DNA of 7,436 nt from the NCBI GenBank assembly GCA_023433465.1, contig JAEZCR010000146.1, forward strand, positions 1 to 7,436. Direction: 5' to 3'. This DNA is from Pseudomonadota bacterium (lineage in GTDB: Bacteria; Pseudomonadota; Gammaproteobacteria; Steroidobacterales; Steroidobacteraceae). The notes beneath the pieces were generated by a model. The model had not been told where the DNA came from, searched no databases, and was given only the letters and a program-made list of their open reading frames with translations. Below are positions 1 through 6,429 of this stretch, one piece after another (position 1 is the stretch's first letter; each line of letters begins with the position of its first letter). A program made the position numbers and the translations under genes.

Positions 1-27
1 GGTCTTCGCTATCTCGACACCTCAGCG

Positions 28-65
28 CTAATCCCCACTTTTTACACCGGCACCACTATCCCCAC
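28..65. repeat. Short imperfect direct repeat flanking a T-tract at the 3' end of the DUF4010 gene
   Basis: On the plus strand CTAATCCCCAC (28-38) recurs as CTATCCCCAC (56-65), differing by one inserted A. Between them lie a T5 tract (39-43) and ACACCGGCACCA. The second copy contains the stop codon (56-58) of the MgtC/DUF4010 gene. The block does not form a hairpin followed by a U-run on the minus-strand transcript, so it is not an obvious intrinsic terminator. It could be the edge of a dispersed intergenic repeat that continues past the window; this is inference only. Nothing else is seen in positions 1-55. Confidence 0.35.
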
Positions 66-1303
66 CACCACCCGAGCCACCAGGCGGCGACGATGAAGAT
101 CAGGCTGGGGGCGAGGCGGCCGAAGTATTGGGCGCCGCCGACGCGGGTGAGTGCCAGCTTGGTCGCGATGTTCGTGGTGATGACGAGGCCGATGCCCTGT
201 ACGGCCAGCGGCGAATCGACGATGCCGCGTGCCGAGAGTCCGGCGATGGAAGCGGAGGTCGAGTGGGCGTCGAGAAAGCCGCCGACGATCGACGCCGCGA
301 GCGCGCCGCCCGATCCGAACGCCTTTTGAAGCCCGACCACGAGCAAGCCCAGCGCGCAGAACAGGCCGGCGAAGATCAGCGCCAGCCGCAGGTTGAACGC
401 GCGACCTGGCAGCGCGCTGACTTCGATCGGGCTCGTGGCGGAGTGCCAGGTGAAGAGCAGCCCGGCCGCGACGCTCGCCACCGCCATGGATGCGAGCGGC
501 AGCCACATCGAGGCCAGCAGCGCCGGATTCGCCACGCTCACGACGAGACCCAGTTGCACCACGGTCGCCACCGAAGACAGTGCCGCGCCGGCGACCGCCG
601 CGCGCAGCGCTTCAGGTTGCTGACGCGCGCGCGCGCCCATGGCGGCGATGACCGCCGAGCTCGACACGAAGCCGCCGACCAGTCCCGAGATCGGCAGTCC
701 GAACTTCGCGCCCACCAGCCGCTGCGCGACATAGCCCGCCGCGTTGATCAGCATGATCAGCACGGTCACGCGCCAGACGAGTTTGAGGTTGATCGCGTCC
801 CACGGATCGATGGGCTCGTCGGGCAGGATCGGCAGGATCACCAACGCCGCCGCGGCCAGCAGCAATGCATCGAGCAGTTCCTGGTCCGAAAGCCTTTCCT
901 GCACGAAGCTGCCGAGCTTCTCCCGCAGATAGAGCAGCAGCGCGAGCAGCACCCCGGCAGATGCCGACAACATCGGCCGCGAGGCCGCGAGCGCGCCGAT
1001 CACGAAGGTCGCGATGAGCGCCACCTCGGTAGTCAGTCCGGGATCGTCCCGGTGCGAGCGCAGGTAGGCGGCGACGGCGAGCGCGACGACGCCCAGCGCG
1101 GACGCTCCCAGCAACAGGATGCTGCCGCTCAAGGCGGCCAGCACCGCGAGCAGCGCCGTGATCGCGAAGGTGCGCACACCCGCCGCGGCGCGCCCGGGTC
1201 CCGTGCCCTTGCGCTTCTCGCGCTCGACGCCGATCAGCAGGCCGACGCCGAGCGCGACCGCGATCGACGAAATGACCGGATCGATCCCGTCGAGCTCACC
1301 CAC
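56..1303 (-). CDS. MgtC/SapB-DUF4010 family multi-pass inner-membrane protein
   Basis: This is a 415-residue, very hydrophobic protein. The N-terminal third has the MgtC/SapB signature: a membrane helix ending in GLLIGVEREKR (residues 21-31), then a glycine/arginine loop and GVRTFA (42-47), then further helices to about 126. A polar loop (127-142) leads to the C-terminal half, which matches DUF4010, with about six more hydrophobic segments from 178 to 410. Two related motifs stand out there: GLVGGFVSSSA (207-217) and IVGGFLDAHSTSAS (339-352), each followed by a small-residue helix. The C-terminus is tryptophan-rich (AWWLGWWWG). The start is GTG at 1303; no good Shine-Dalgarno precedes it (CCTCCCC sits there on the coding strand), and no in-frame alternative lies between it and the preceding stop. 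It is the last gene of the run, 24 bases after the holin-like gene and in the same frame as it. MgtC proteins are linked to magnesium limitation and virulence, but the function of MgtC-DUF4010 fusions is unknown to me; a transport role is only inferred. Confidence 0.9.
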   Translation of the reverse strand: MGELDGIDPVISSIAVALGVGLLIGVEREKRKGTGPGRAAAGVRTFAITALLAVLAALSGSILLLGASALGVVALAVAAYLRSHRDDPGLTTEVALIATFVIGALAASRPMLSASAGVLLALLLYLREKLGSFVQERLSDQELLDALLLAAAALVILPILPDEPIDPWDAINLKLVWRVTVLIMLINAAGYVAQRLVGAKFGLPISGLVGGFVSSSAVIAAMGARARQQPEALRAAVAGAALSSVATVVQLGLVVSVANPALLASMWLPLASMAVASVAAGLLFTWHSATSPIEVSALPGRAFNLRLALIFAGLFCALGLLVVGLQKAFGSGGALAASIVGGFLDAHSTSASIAGLSARGIVDSPLAVQGIGLVITTNIATKLALTRVGGAQYFGRLAPSLIFIVAAWWLGWWWG

Positions 1304-1327
1304 GGGGAGGACTGTCGTTCCGGTGAC

Positions 1328-1708
1328 TCAATCCCGGCGCCGGCCGTGCATGACCTCGACCCGACCACGCGAGCCGATCATCCACGAGCCGAGCCAGCTC
1401 ACGATGCTGACCACGAGCGCGCCGCCGACGGCGGTCCAGAATCCGTCGATGCGGAACCCGGGCAGCATGAGCGCAACCAGGCCGAGCATCGCGGCGTTCA
1501 CGACCAGCAGGAACAGCCCGAGCGTGAGCAGCAGCGCCGGCAGCGACAGCAGCAGCGCGAAAGGCCGCACGATGGCGTTCACCACGCCTAACAACAATCC
1601 GGCGAGGACCAGAGTGAGCGCGGAATCGATGTGGAACCCCGAGAACAGCTCGGTCGCCGCCCACAGTCCGAGCGCGGCGATCAGTCCGCGCAGAATGAAT
1701 CCCGCCAT
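1328..1708 (-). CDS. Phage holin family / YvlD-like small four-helix membrane protein
   Basis: This 126-residue protein has four predicted membrane helices (about residues 3-22, 29-46, 51-80 and 91-112). It carries the hallmarks of the family annotated as 'phage holin family 4' (YvlD-like): NAIVRPFALLLSLPALLLT (44-62), the NA motif at 71-72, PGFRIDGFW (83-91), and a C-terminal SIVSWLGSWM helix followed by a basic tail (GSRGRVEVMHGRRRD). The name comes from distant similarity to phage holins. Most members are ordinary chromosomal inner-membrane proteins of unknown role, and there are no phage genes here. I chose ATG at 1708 because a GAGGT Shine-Dalgarno (1716-1720) lies 7 bases upstream, and because the open frame extending right to 2110 only overlaps the SRPBCC gene in another frame. 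The start is 2 bases from the stop of that gene, so translational coupling is likely. Codon 40 is one of only two TTA codons in the window. Confidence 0.9.
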   Translation of the reverse strand: MAGFILRGLIAALGLWAATELFSGFHIDSALTLVLAGLLLGVVNAIVRPFALLLSLPALLLTLGLFLLVVNAAMLGLVALMLPGFRIDGFWTAVGGALVVSIVSWLGSWMIGSRGRVEVMHGRRRD

Positions 1709-1710
1709 GC

Positions 1711-2175
1711 TCAATACCTCGGTGGTGGCCGCTCTTCGTCCAGACCCTTCTCGAGAAAGACCTTGAGGCGGGTCAGCGCCAGCTCCCAGTGGCGGCGCTT
1801 GTGCAGATAGTACGTCACCCAGCGTTGGGCGGCAGGCACCCCGCTGCTCAACAGACGGACCGCGGTGCTGGTGGCCGAAATCCGCTCGAACAGGAAGTCC
1901 TCGACGATGACGGCGTCCGACGTGGGCATTCCCCGCGTGGGCAGCAGGATCAGTCGCATGCGCTGCGCGGTCACGAGCACGTCGATGGTCGCGTCGAGCT
2001 CGACACCGCCGCCGAACGAGACGCGCAGCCAGCCCTTTTCGCGCGGCGTGATCGAGGCGCCCTCGGCGCACCACTGCGCCAGCAGGCGGCTGTCGGTGAA
2101 TGCCCGCCACACCCGCTGCACGGGTACGGCGATCTCGATGCGGTGAGCGAAATTACGAAAGGCGGCGCCGCTCAT
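1711..2175 (-). CDS. SRPBCC / AHSA1-like (START-fold) domain protein
   Basis: This 154-residue soluble protein matches the helix-grip SRPBCC superfamily, nearest to the AHSA1 (Aha1 C-terminal-like) group. Visible landmarks are the first strand and helix IEIAVPVQRVWRAFTDSRLLAQW (13-35), the strand-loop region with GWLRVSFGGGVELDATIDV (48-66), EDFLFERISATSTAVRL (92-108), and a closing amphipathic helix HWELALTRLKVFLEKGL (129-145), the usual C-terminal cap of the fold. There is no signal peptide or membrane segment, so it is probably cytoplasmic. Members bind hydrophobic ligands or partner proteins, but nothing here identifies the ligand. A GGAG lies only 3 bases before the ATG at 2175, closer than optimal, so initiation may be weak or coupled to the upstream DedA-family gene 37 bases away. 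It ends 2 bases before the holin-like gene. The family call is reasonably sure; the function is not known. Confidence 0.85.
   Translation of the reverse strand: MSGAAFRNFAHRIEIAVPVQRVWRAFTDSRLLAQWCAEGASITPREKGWLRVSFGGGVELDATIDVLVTAQRMRLILLPTRGMPTSDAVIVEDFLFERISATSTAVRLLSSGVPAAQRWVTYYLHKRRHWELALTRLKVFLEKGLDEERPPPRY
1716..1720 (-). promoter_or_regulatory. Ribosome binding site of the holin-like gene
   Basis: The coding-strand sequence GAGGT lies 7 bases before the ATG at 1708. It overlaps the last codons of the SRPBCC gene, whose stop codon is at 1711-1713. It settles the start of the holin-like protein and indicates that the two genes are translated from one mRNA. Confidence 0.7.
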
Positions 2176-2187
2176 ATGCTCCGATCA

Positions 2188-2215
2188 GACGGGTCTATTC
2201 GGACGGGTCCATTCA
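2188..2215. repeat. Tandem duplication of a 14-mer spanning the DedA-family stop codon
   Basis: Plus-strand positions 2188-2201 (GACGGGTCTATTCG) and 2202-2215 (GACGGGTCCATTCA) are adjacent copies of a 14-base unit, identical at 12 of 14 positions. The right-hand copy contains the TGA stop (2213-2215) of the DedA-family gene; the left-hand copy lies just upstream of the SRPBCC ribosome binding site. It accounts for most of the 37-base intergenic gap. It may be a slippage duplication or a pair of protein or RNA binding sites; the sequence alone does not say which. Confidence 0.7.
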
Positions 2216-2851
2216 AGCAGGCTTGCGCAGGGCCATCACGACCACGGGGATCAGTGACACCACGATGATGCCGATGGTCACGAGGCCGAAGTTCTCCTTG
2301 ATGAACGGGAGATTGCCGAAGAAGTACCCCAGCCACACGAACGACAGCACCCACGCGATGCCGCCGGTGAAGTTGTAACCCTGGAAACGCGCGTACGGCA
2401 TGCGCGCGACGCCCGCCACGAACGGCGCGCAGGTGCGCAGGATGGGCAGGAAACGCGACAACACGATGGTGACCGGCCCGTACTTCACGAAGAACGCCTC
2501 CGTGCGCTGCAGGTATTCCACCTTGAGGAAACGGATGCGGCCGCTGAAGGCCGGCGGCCCTATCCACCTGCCGATGTGGTAGTTAGTCGTGTTGCCGGCG
2601 ATCGCGGCGACGATGAGCACCAGCGACAGCAGCGGCGCGGTGAGCGTGCCGCTGGTGTCGACCGCCGCGAGCGCGCCGACCGCGAACAGCAGCGAGTCGC
2701 CCGGCAGGAACGGCGTCACCACGAGGCCGGTCTCCGCGAACACGATGACGAACAGGATCAGGTAGATCCAGAAGCCGTAATTGCGCAGGAGCTCGACGAG
2801 GTGTGAATCGAGATGCAGGATGAAATCGACGAACCAGCTGATCAGCTCCAT
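2213..2851 (-). CDS. DedA-family (SNARE-associated/VTT domain) membrane protein, putative lipid flippase
   Basis: This 212-residue integral membrane protein has the family's usual length and arrangement: a hydrophobic segment at 27-47, the re-entrant-loop motif FLPGDSLLF (48-56), GNTTNYHIGRWIG (86-98), the signature LSRFLPILRTCAPFVAGVARM (131-151) and two terminal helices (about 162-179 and 188-207). The functionally important residues I recall for E. coli YqjA/YghB appear at matching places: E40, D52, R133 and R139. DedA proteins are proton-motive-force-linked inner-membrane proteins, and several are established undecaprenyl-phosphate (C55-P) flippases that recycle the carrier for peptidoglycan and other glycans. 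Others affect phosphatidylethanolamine, and which lipid this one moves cannot be read from sequence. The ATG at 2851 is 7 bases after the S41 protease stop. The only purine-rich stretch (AAAGAG) ends 14 bases upstream, so translation is probably coupled to the protease gene. The link with neighbouring cell-wall genes is inferred from position. Confidence 0.93.
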   Translation of the reverse strand: MELISWFVDFILHLDSHLVELLRNYGFWIYLILFVIVFAETGLVVTPFLPGDSLLFAVGALAAVDTSGTLTAPLLSLVLIVAAIAGNTTNYHIGRWIGPPAFSGRIRFLKVEYLQRTEAFFVKYGPVTIVLSRFLPILRTCAPFVAGVARMPYARFQGYNFTGGIAWVLSFVWLGYFFGNLPFIKENFGLVTIGIIVVSLIPVVVMALRKPA

Positions 2852-2858
2852 GCGATGG

Positions 2859-4160
2859 TCATTTTCTCTTTGAAGATGATTTCGGGCCGGTCGCGTCCGC
2901 GCTCGCGGTGAGTCCGTGCGGCGCGGAGCGCGCCTTGCGGCCCGCGAGGACTTCGAGCGCCGCGTGCACGGCCGGGTCGCGCATCACCATCGCGCGGCGT
3001 GTCCGCGCGTCGTCGAGATCGGCCGGGGGCGCGTTGTCGTCGTCGAACAGGTGTTCCGGCTGGATTCCGCTGCCCTGGATCGAGCGGCCCGCCGGCGTGT
3101 GATACCGCGAGGTGGTCAGCTTGATCGCGCGTCCCTGCGTGAGCGGGATGACGGTCTGCACCGATCCCTTGCCGAACGTGCGCCTGCCTAACAAGGTGGC
3201 GCGGCCGTGATCCTGCAGCGCGCCGGCGAGGATCTCCGCCGCCGATGCGGTGCCGCCGTTGACGAGCACCACGACCGGCACGCCCGGGAACACGTCGCCT
3301 GGTGTCGCCGTCATGCTGAAACGCGAAGCCGGCGTTCGCCCGTCGGCGCTCACGATGACGCCTTCCTCGAGGAACTGGTCCGCGACCTCCACGGCCGCCT
3401 CGAGCACACCGCCGGGGTTGTTGCGCAGGTCGAGCACGACGCCGCGCGGCTTCGCGGCGAGCTCACGGCGCGCGCGCGCGACGCTCGCGGCGAAATCCTC
3501 GCCGGTGGCCTCGCTGAAATTCGTGATGCGCGCATAGAGATAGCCGCCGTCGAGCGGGACGACGGCGACGCTGTGCACGTCGACCTGCGCGCGCTCGACG
3601 GTGAATTCCAGCGGCAGCGCGGAGCCGGCGCGCATCACCGCGAGTTTCACCGAGGATCCGCGCGGGCCGCGCATGCGCGCCATCGCCTCATCGAGATCCG
3701 CGCCGACCGGCTGGCCGTCGATGGCCGCGATCATGTCGCCGCTGCGGATTCCGGCGGCCGCGGCCGGCGAGTCGCGGAACGGCCGCACGACGCGCAGTGC
3801 GCGATCGGCGGTCGACACCTCGATGCCGATTCCCGCGTACGTGCCCGCGGTGCTCACGCGCAGATCGGCATATTCCTCGGCGTCGAGATAGGACGAGTAC
3901 GGATCGAGCCCGCCGACGAGACCGCGCAACGCGTCGTCGATGAGCAGCGGACGTTTCACGTCGTCGACGTACTCACGCTGCACGCGTTCGATGACTTCGT
4001 TGAGGTGCGCCGTCTCCTCCGGCACGAGCGGCGGCGCCTGGCGCGGAACCGCCATGGCCTCCGTGGCGACCGGGGACGGAGCGGGCTCGCGATGGGCAAA
4101 CACCGCGCCGCCCGCGGCTATCACGATGCCGATCACGATCCCGACGAGCAGCAGCTTCAT
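2859..4160 (-). CDS. ctpA: S41 family C-terminal processing peptidase (CtpA-type), periplasmic
   Basis: This is a 433-residue serine protease. It starts with a signal peptide (MKLLLVGIVIGIVIAAGGAVFA, likely cut after residue 22) and a proline-rich linker. An N-terminal helical region (about 48-105) follows, including DDALRGLVGGLDPYSSYLD. A PDZ domain (about 107-190) has GTYAGIGIEVS and the substrate-loop region SPAAAAGIRSGDMIAAIDG. The S41 catalytic domain (about 200-370) shows LDLRNNPGG (243-251), the nucleophile in NGGTASAAE (S306) and the general base in TFGKGSVQ (K331). Their 25-residue separation is the one I recall for E. coli Prc. A low-complexity tail (about 375-433) ends in a lysine/serine-rich stretch. 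CtpA-type proteases cleave periplasmic proteins near their C-termini; in Pseudomonas CtpA degrades peptidoglycan hydrolases. I chose ATG at 4160 because it opens directly into the signal peptide. An in-frame GTG at 4250 would add 30 non-signal residues and overlap the upstream gene. No Shine-Dalgarno is visible at 4160. ctpA usually sits beside envC; here a GGDEF-EAL gene separates them. Confidence 0.93.
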   Translation of the reverse strand: MKLLLVGIVIGIVIAAGGAVFAHREPAPSPVATEAMAVPRQAPPLVPEETAHLNEVIERVQREYVDDVKRPLLIDDALRGLVGGLDPYSSYLDAEEYADLRVSTAGTYAGIGIEVSTADRALRVVRPFRDSPAAAAGIRSGDMIAAIDGQPVGADLDEAMARMRGPRGSSVKLAVMRAGSALPLEFTVERAQVDVHSVAVVPLDGGYLYARITNFSEATGEDFAASVARARRELAAKPRGVVLDLRNNPGGVLEAAVEVADQFLEEGVIVSADGRTPASRFSMTATPGDVFPGVPVVVLVNGGTASAAEILAGALQDHGRATLLGRRTFGKGSVQTVIPLTQGRAIKLTTSRYHTPAGRSIQGSGIQPEHLFDDDNAPPADLDDARTRRAMVMRDPAVHAALEVLAGRKARSAPHGLTASADATGPKSSSKRK

Positions 4161-4209
4161 GGGGACAAATGCTAACCCAGATCGGGAACCGGACGGTGGG
4201 GGTGGGTCG
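4161..4209 (-). other. 49-base leader before the S41 protease, without visible Shine-Dalgarno
   Basis: On the coding strand the gap between the GGDEF-EAL stop and the protease ATG is C-rich (CCACCCCCACC) and ends in GCATTTGTCCCC directly before the ATG. No GGAG/GAGG-type site lies in the usual window. No hairpin plus U-run is seen, so transcription probably continues through from the GGDEF-EAL gene. Translation initiation here is either SD-independent or depends on features I cannot see. Confidence 0.4.
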
Positions 4210-6429
4210 TCAGCCGGCGTCCCGCGCGGATTCGTCGATGAGGAACGCACCGGGAGTCGCGGCCGCGAGGACGGGCAGCACGTCGAGCACCTCGGCGATC
4301 GGTACGGGCCGGGCGATCGCGAAACCCTGGCCGTAGTCCACTCCGAGCGCGCGCACCCGAGTGCGGATCTCCTCGGTCTCGACGTATTCGGCCACGGTGG
4401 TGATGTTCATCGCGCGCGCGAGCTGCGCGATGGCGCGCACCATCGACTCGGCGCGCTCGTCGCGCAGGATGTCGCGCACGAAGCTGCCGTCGATCTTGAG
4501 CATGGAAACCGGCATCGCGCGCAGGTAGGACAGCGACGACAGTCCGGTGCCGAAGTCGTCCAGCGCCACGCCGCAGCCGAGCTTGCGCAGGCGGCTCATC
4601 AGCATTTCGGCGTCCTTCATGCTCGCCACCGCCGCGCTCTCGGTGAGCTCGAAGCAGAACACCGCCGGATTGATGCGACTGTTCTCGATGCTGCGGATCA
4701 CGTAGTCGGGGAATTCCTCGTCCGTGAGCGACTGCCCGGAGAAGTTGATCGTGAAGCTGACCGGCGCCTTCGCGAGCAGCTCGCGCCGCGGGCGCAGTAG
4801 TTCGATCACGCTCGAGATCACCCAGCGGTCGATCGTCGGCATCATCTGGTAACGCAGCGCCGCGGACAGGAAGCGATCCGGGCCGATGCTGTTGCCCTCG
4901 GGATCGAGCATTCGCAGCAGCAGCTCGTAGTGCGGCTTCGAATGGCCGTCGTCGGTGAACGGCAGGATCATCTGCGCCTCGAGCCGCAGGCGATTCTCGG
5001 CGAGCGCGGCGCGCACGTCGGTCGCGACGTTGATGTCGGTGAAGCGGCGGATGATGCTGACGTCGTTCTCCTGGAACGTCTCCAGGCGGTTGCGGCCGCG
5101 ATCCTTGGCGGCCTTGCACGCCGATTCCGCTTCGGCGAGCGAGCGGCCGATGTCGCCGTCCTGCCCCTTGAAGGGCGTGACGCCCAGGCTGATCGACAGC
5201 CGGAAGCGCGCGTCGACGTGCGCGGTAGATAGACGCGTGACACCCTCGCGCAGACCTTCGCCGAACATCGCGGCCTCGTCCATTTCCGACGGCATCACGA
5301 CGGCGAAGCGGTCGCCCGAAATGCGCGCCGCGACGGAATTCGGCGGCAGGTGCTTGCGCAGCAGGTCGCCGATCTGCGCGATGGCCTGGTCGCCGACGTG
5401 CATGCCGAAGTTCTCGTTGATGACGTGCAGCTCGTCGATGTCCACGTACAGCAGGCTCCAGCGCTGCGTGCGCGCCTGCGCCTCCTGGAACATGAGTTTC
5501 ACGCGTTGCTCGAGCGCGGCGCGCGTCAGCAATCCGGACAACGTGTCGTAGCTGGTCTCGATGCTGGCCGCGACCTTGCGCGCGAGCAGGTCGGCGAGGT
5601 GCACGTCGCGCCCGACGAATTCCGGAGCCTCGAGGCGGCGGAACAAGGCGAGCACACCCGAGGTGCGGCCCGAGCCCTGCCGCAGCGGGCACGCGAGGAT
5701 GCGGTACGGGATCGCGACCTGCCCGGCCTGCGTCGCGATGCGGTTGATCACGAGCGGATCGATGCGCGTCTGTGTGATCGCGAGCAGCTGCTTCTGCGTG
5801 CGCGTGAGGATGCTCGCGTCACCCGTATCCGGATGCGTGAGCACGAGTCCCTTGTCCGGCACGACGATGCCGGCGAGCACGCACTTGAGGTGCCCGGCCG
5901 CGTTTGCCAGCAGGCCCTGCAGGTCGTCCGACCCGCCCGCCTGCGGGTGCGTGCCGGTCACCGACAGCAGCAGTTCGAGATCCTTGTCGCGCGCGGTCAG
6001 CGATTCGTTGAGCTGCTCGATGTCGGCGCGCGCGAGCAGGTCGCGGCGCAGGAGCTCGAGCGCCGGCTGGAGCTGGTCATGGACGTAGGAAAACGGCAGC
6101 ACGTCGCCGGGCTTCTGGCGGTTGCAGGAGACGGCGACCGCCGCCGCCAGGTTGCCGTGTGTGTCGCGCAGCCAGAATAGATAGGCCGGTGCGTCGTCCG
6201 GCAGCGCGCAGATTTGCCCTACGCCCTCGCGCCCGCCTTCGAGCTGCGTGATCGCCTGCAGCACCACGCCGAAAAGATCAGGGTTGGTCTCCGCGGCGCT
6301 CGCCCACAGGAGCTTGCCCGTGTTGTCGAACAGGCAGACCGACGCAGCGCGCGGCAACAGCGACCGCACGAGTTGGGCGTATGGCTCCATGGACGCGTCG
6401 AAGGTCATCAACGCGGAAACATCGCCCAT
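4210..6429 (-). CDS. GGDEF-EAL protein with GAF-like N-terminal sensor; predicted c-di-GMP phosphodiesterase
   Basis: This 739-residue protein has no signal peptide or membrane helix, so it is probably cytoplasmic. Residues 1-130 form an uncharacterised alpha/beta sensor-like region, then a helical coiled linker (about 131-157), a GAF-like domain (about 168-290), a GGDEF domain (about 295-452) and an EAL domain (about 460-715). The GGDEF signature is SGDRF (371-375), with no RxxD inhibitory site upstream, so cyclase activity is unlikely; it may still bind GTP. The EAL domain looks catalytically complete: Q486, E502 (motif ELLLR in place of EALLR), R506, N562, E594, D624-D625 (DDFGTG), K645, D647, E681 (AEYVE) and Q701. 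From N562 onward the spacings match those I recall for RocR. Hydrolysis of c-di-GMP to pGpG is therefore predicted, modulated by the N-terminal region. ATG at 6429 is preceded by GGAG (6434-6437) 4 bases away; the open frame continuing right to 6630 merely overlaps the envC end. It ends 49 bases before the S41 protease start. Confidence 0.92.
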   Translation of the reverse strand: MGDVSALMTFDASMEPYAQLVRSLLPRAASVCLFDNTGKLLWASAAETNPDLFGVVLQAITQLEGGREGVGQICALPDDAPAYLFWLRDTHGNLAAAVAVSCNRQKPGDVLPFSYVHDQLQPALELLRRDLLARADIEQLNESLTARDKDLELLLSVTGTHPQAGGSDDLQGLLANAAGHLKCVLAGIVVPDKGLVLTHPDTGDASILTRTQKQLLAITQTRIDPLVINRIATQAGQVAIPYRILACPLRQGSGRTSGVLALFRRLEAPEFVGRDVHLADLLARKVAASIETSYDTLSGLLTRAALEQRVKLMFQEAQARTQRWSLLYVDIDELHVINENFGMHVGDQAIAQIGDLLRKHLPPNSVAARISGDRFAVVMPSEMDEAAMFGEGLREGVTRLSTAHVDARFRLSISLGVTPFKGQDGDIGRSLAEAESACKAAKDRGRNRLETFQENDVSIIRRFTDINVATDVRAALAENRLRLEAQMILPFTDDGHSKPHYELLLRMLDPEGNSIGPDRFLSAALRYQMMPTIDRWVISSVIELLRPRRELLAKAPVSFTINFSGQSLTDEEFPDYVIRSIENSRINPAVFCFELTESAAVASMKDAEMLMSRLRKLGCGVALDDFGTGLSSLSYLRAMPVSMLKIDGSFVRDILRDERAESMVRAIAQLARAMNITTVAEYVETEEIRTRVRALGVDYGQGFAIARPVPIAEVLDVLPVLAAATPGAFLIDESARDAG

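Noticed and set aside
128..1591. 487-codon plus-strand open frame opposite the DUF4010 and holin-like genes
   Set aside because: Its translation is dominated by Arg, His, Gln, Asp and Glu with no domain. It is the antisense shadow expected in GC-rich DNA, and both opposite-strand genes have clear family matches.
1586..1592. GCCTAAC / GTTAGGC as an integron attC core site
   Set aside because: The 7-mer fits the RYYYAAC consensus, but both copies lie inside conserved genes without the paired core and palindromic arms an attC needs.
1328..1708. Prophage remnant suggested by the 'phage holin' family name
   Set aside because: The family is widespread in bacterial chromosomes, and no lysin, structural, integrase or att sequence is present.
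1709..2110. Extension of the holin-like frame rightwards to 2110
   Set aside because: The added residues are Arg/His/Ala-rich shadow of the SRPBCC gene, and ATG at 1708 has a well-spaced GAGGT.
2852..2862. Mini-ORF starting at the ATGA overlapping the protease stop, ahead of the DedA-family gene
   Set aside because: It gives only six codons before a stop, has no supporting evidence, and is expected by chance.
3207..4175. 322-codon plus-strand open frame opposite the S41 protease
   Set aside because: Low-complexity Arg/His/Asp/Glu composition antisense to a gene with intact catalytic motifs.
4161..4250. N-terminal extension of the S41 protease to a GTG at 4250
   Set aside because: It would put 30 polar, proline-rich residues ahead of a clear signal peptide, overlap the GGDEF-EAL gene and still lack a ribosome binding site.
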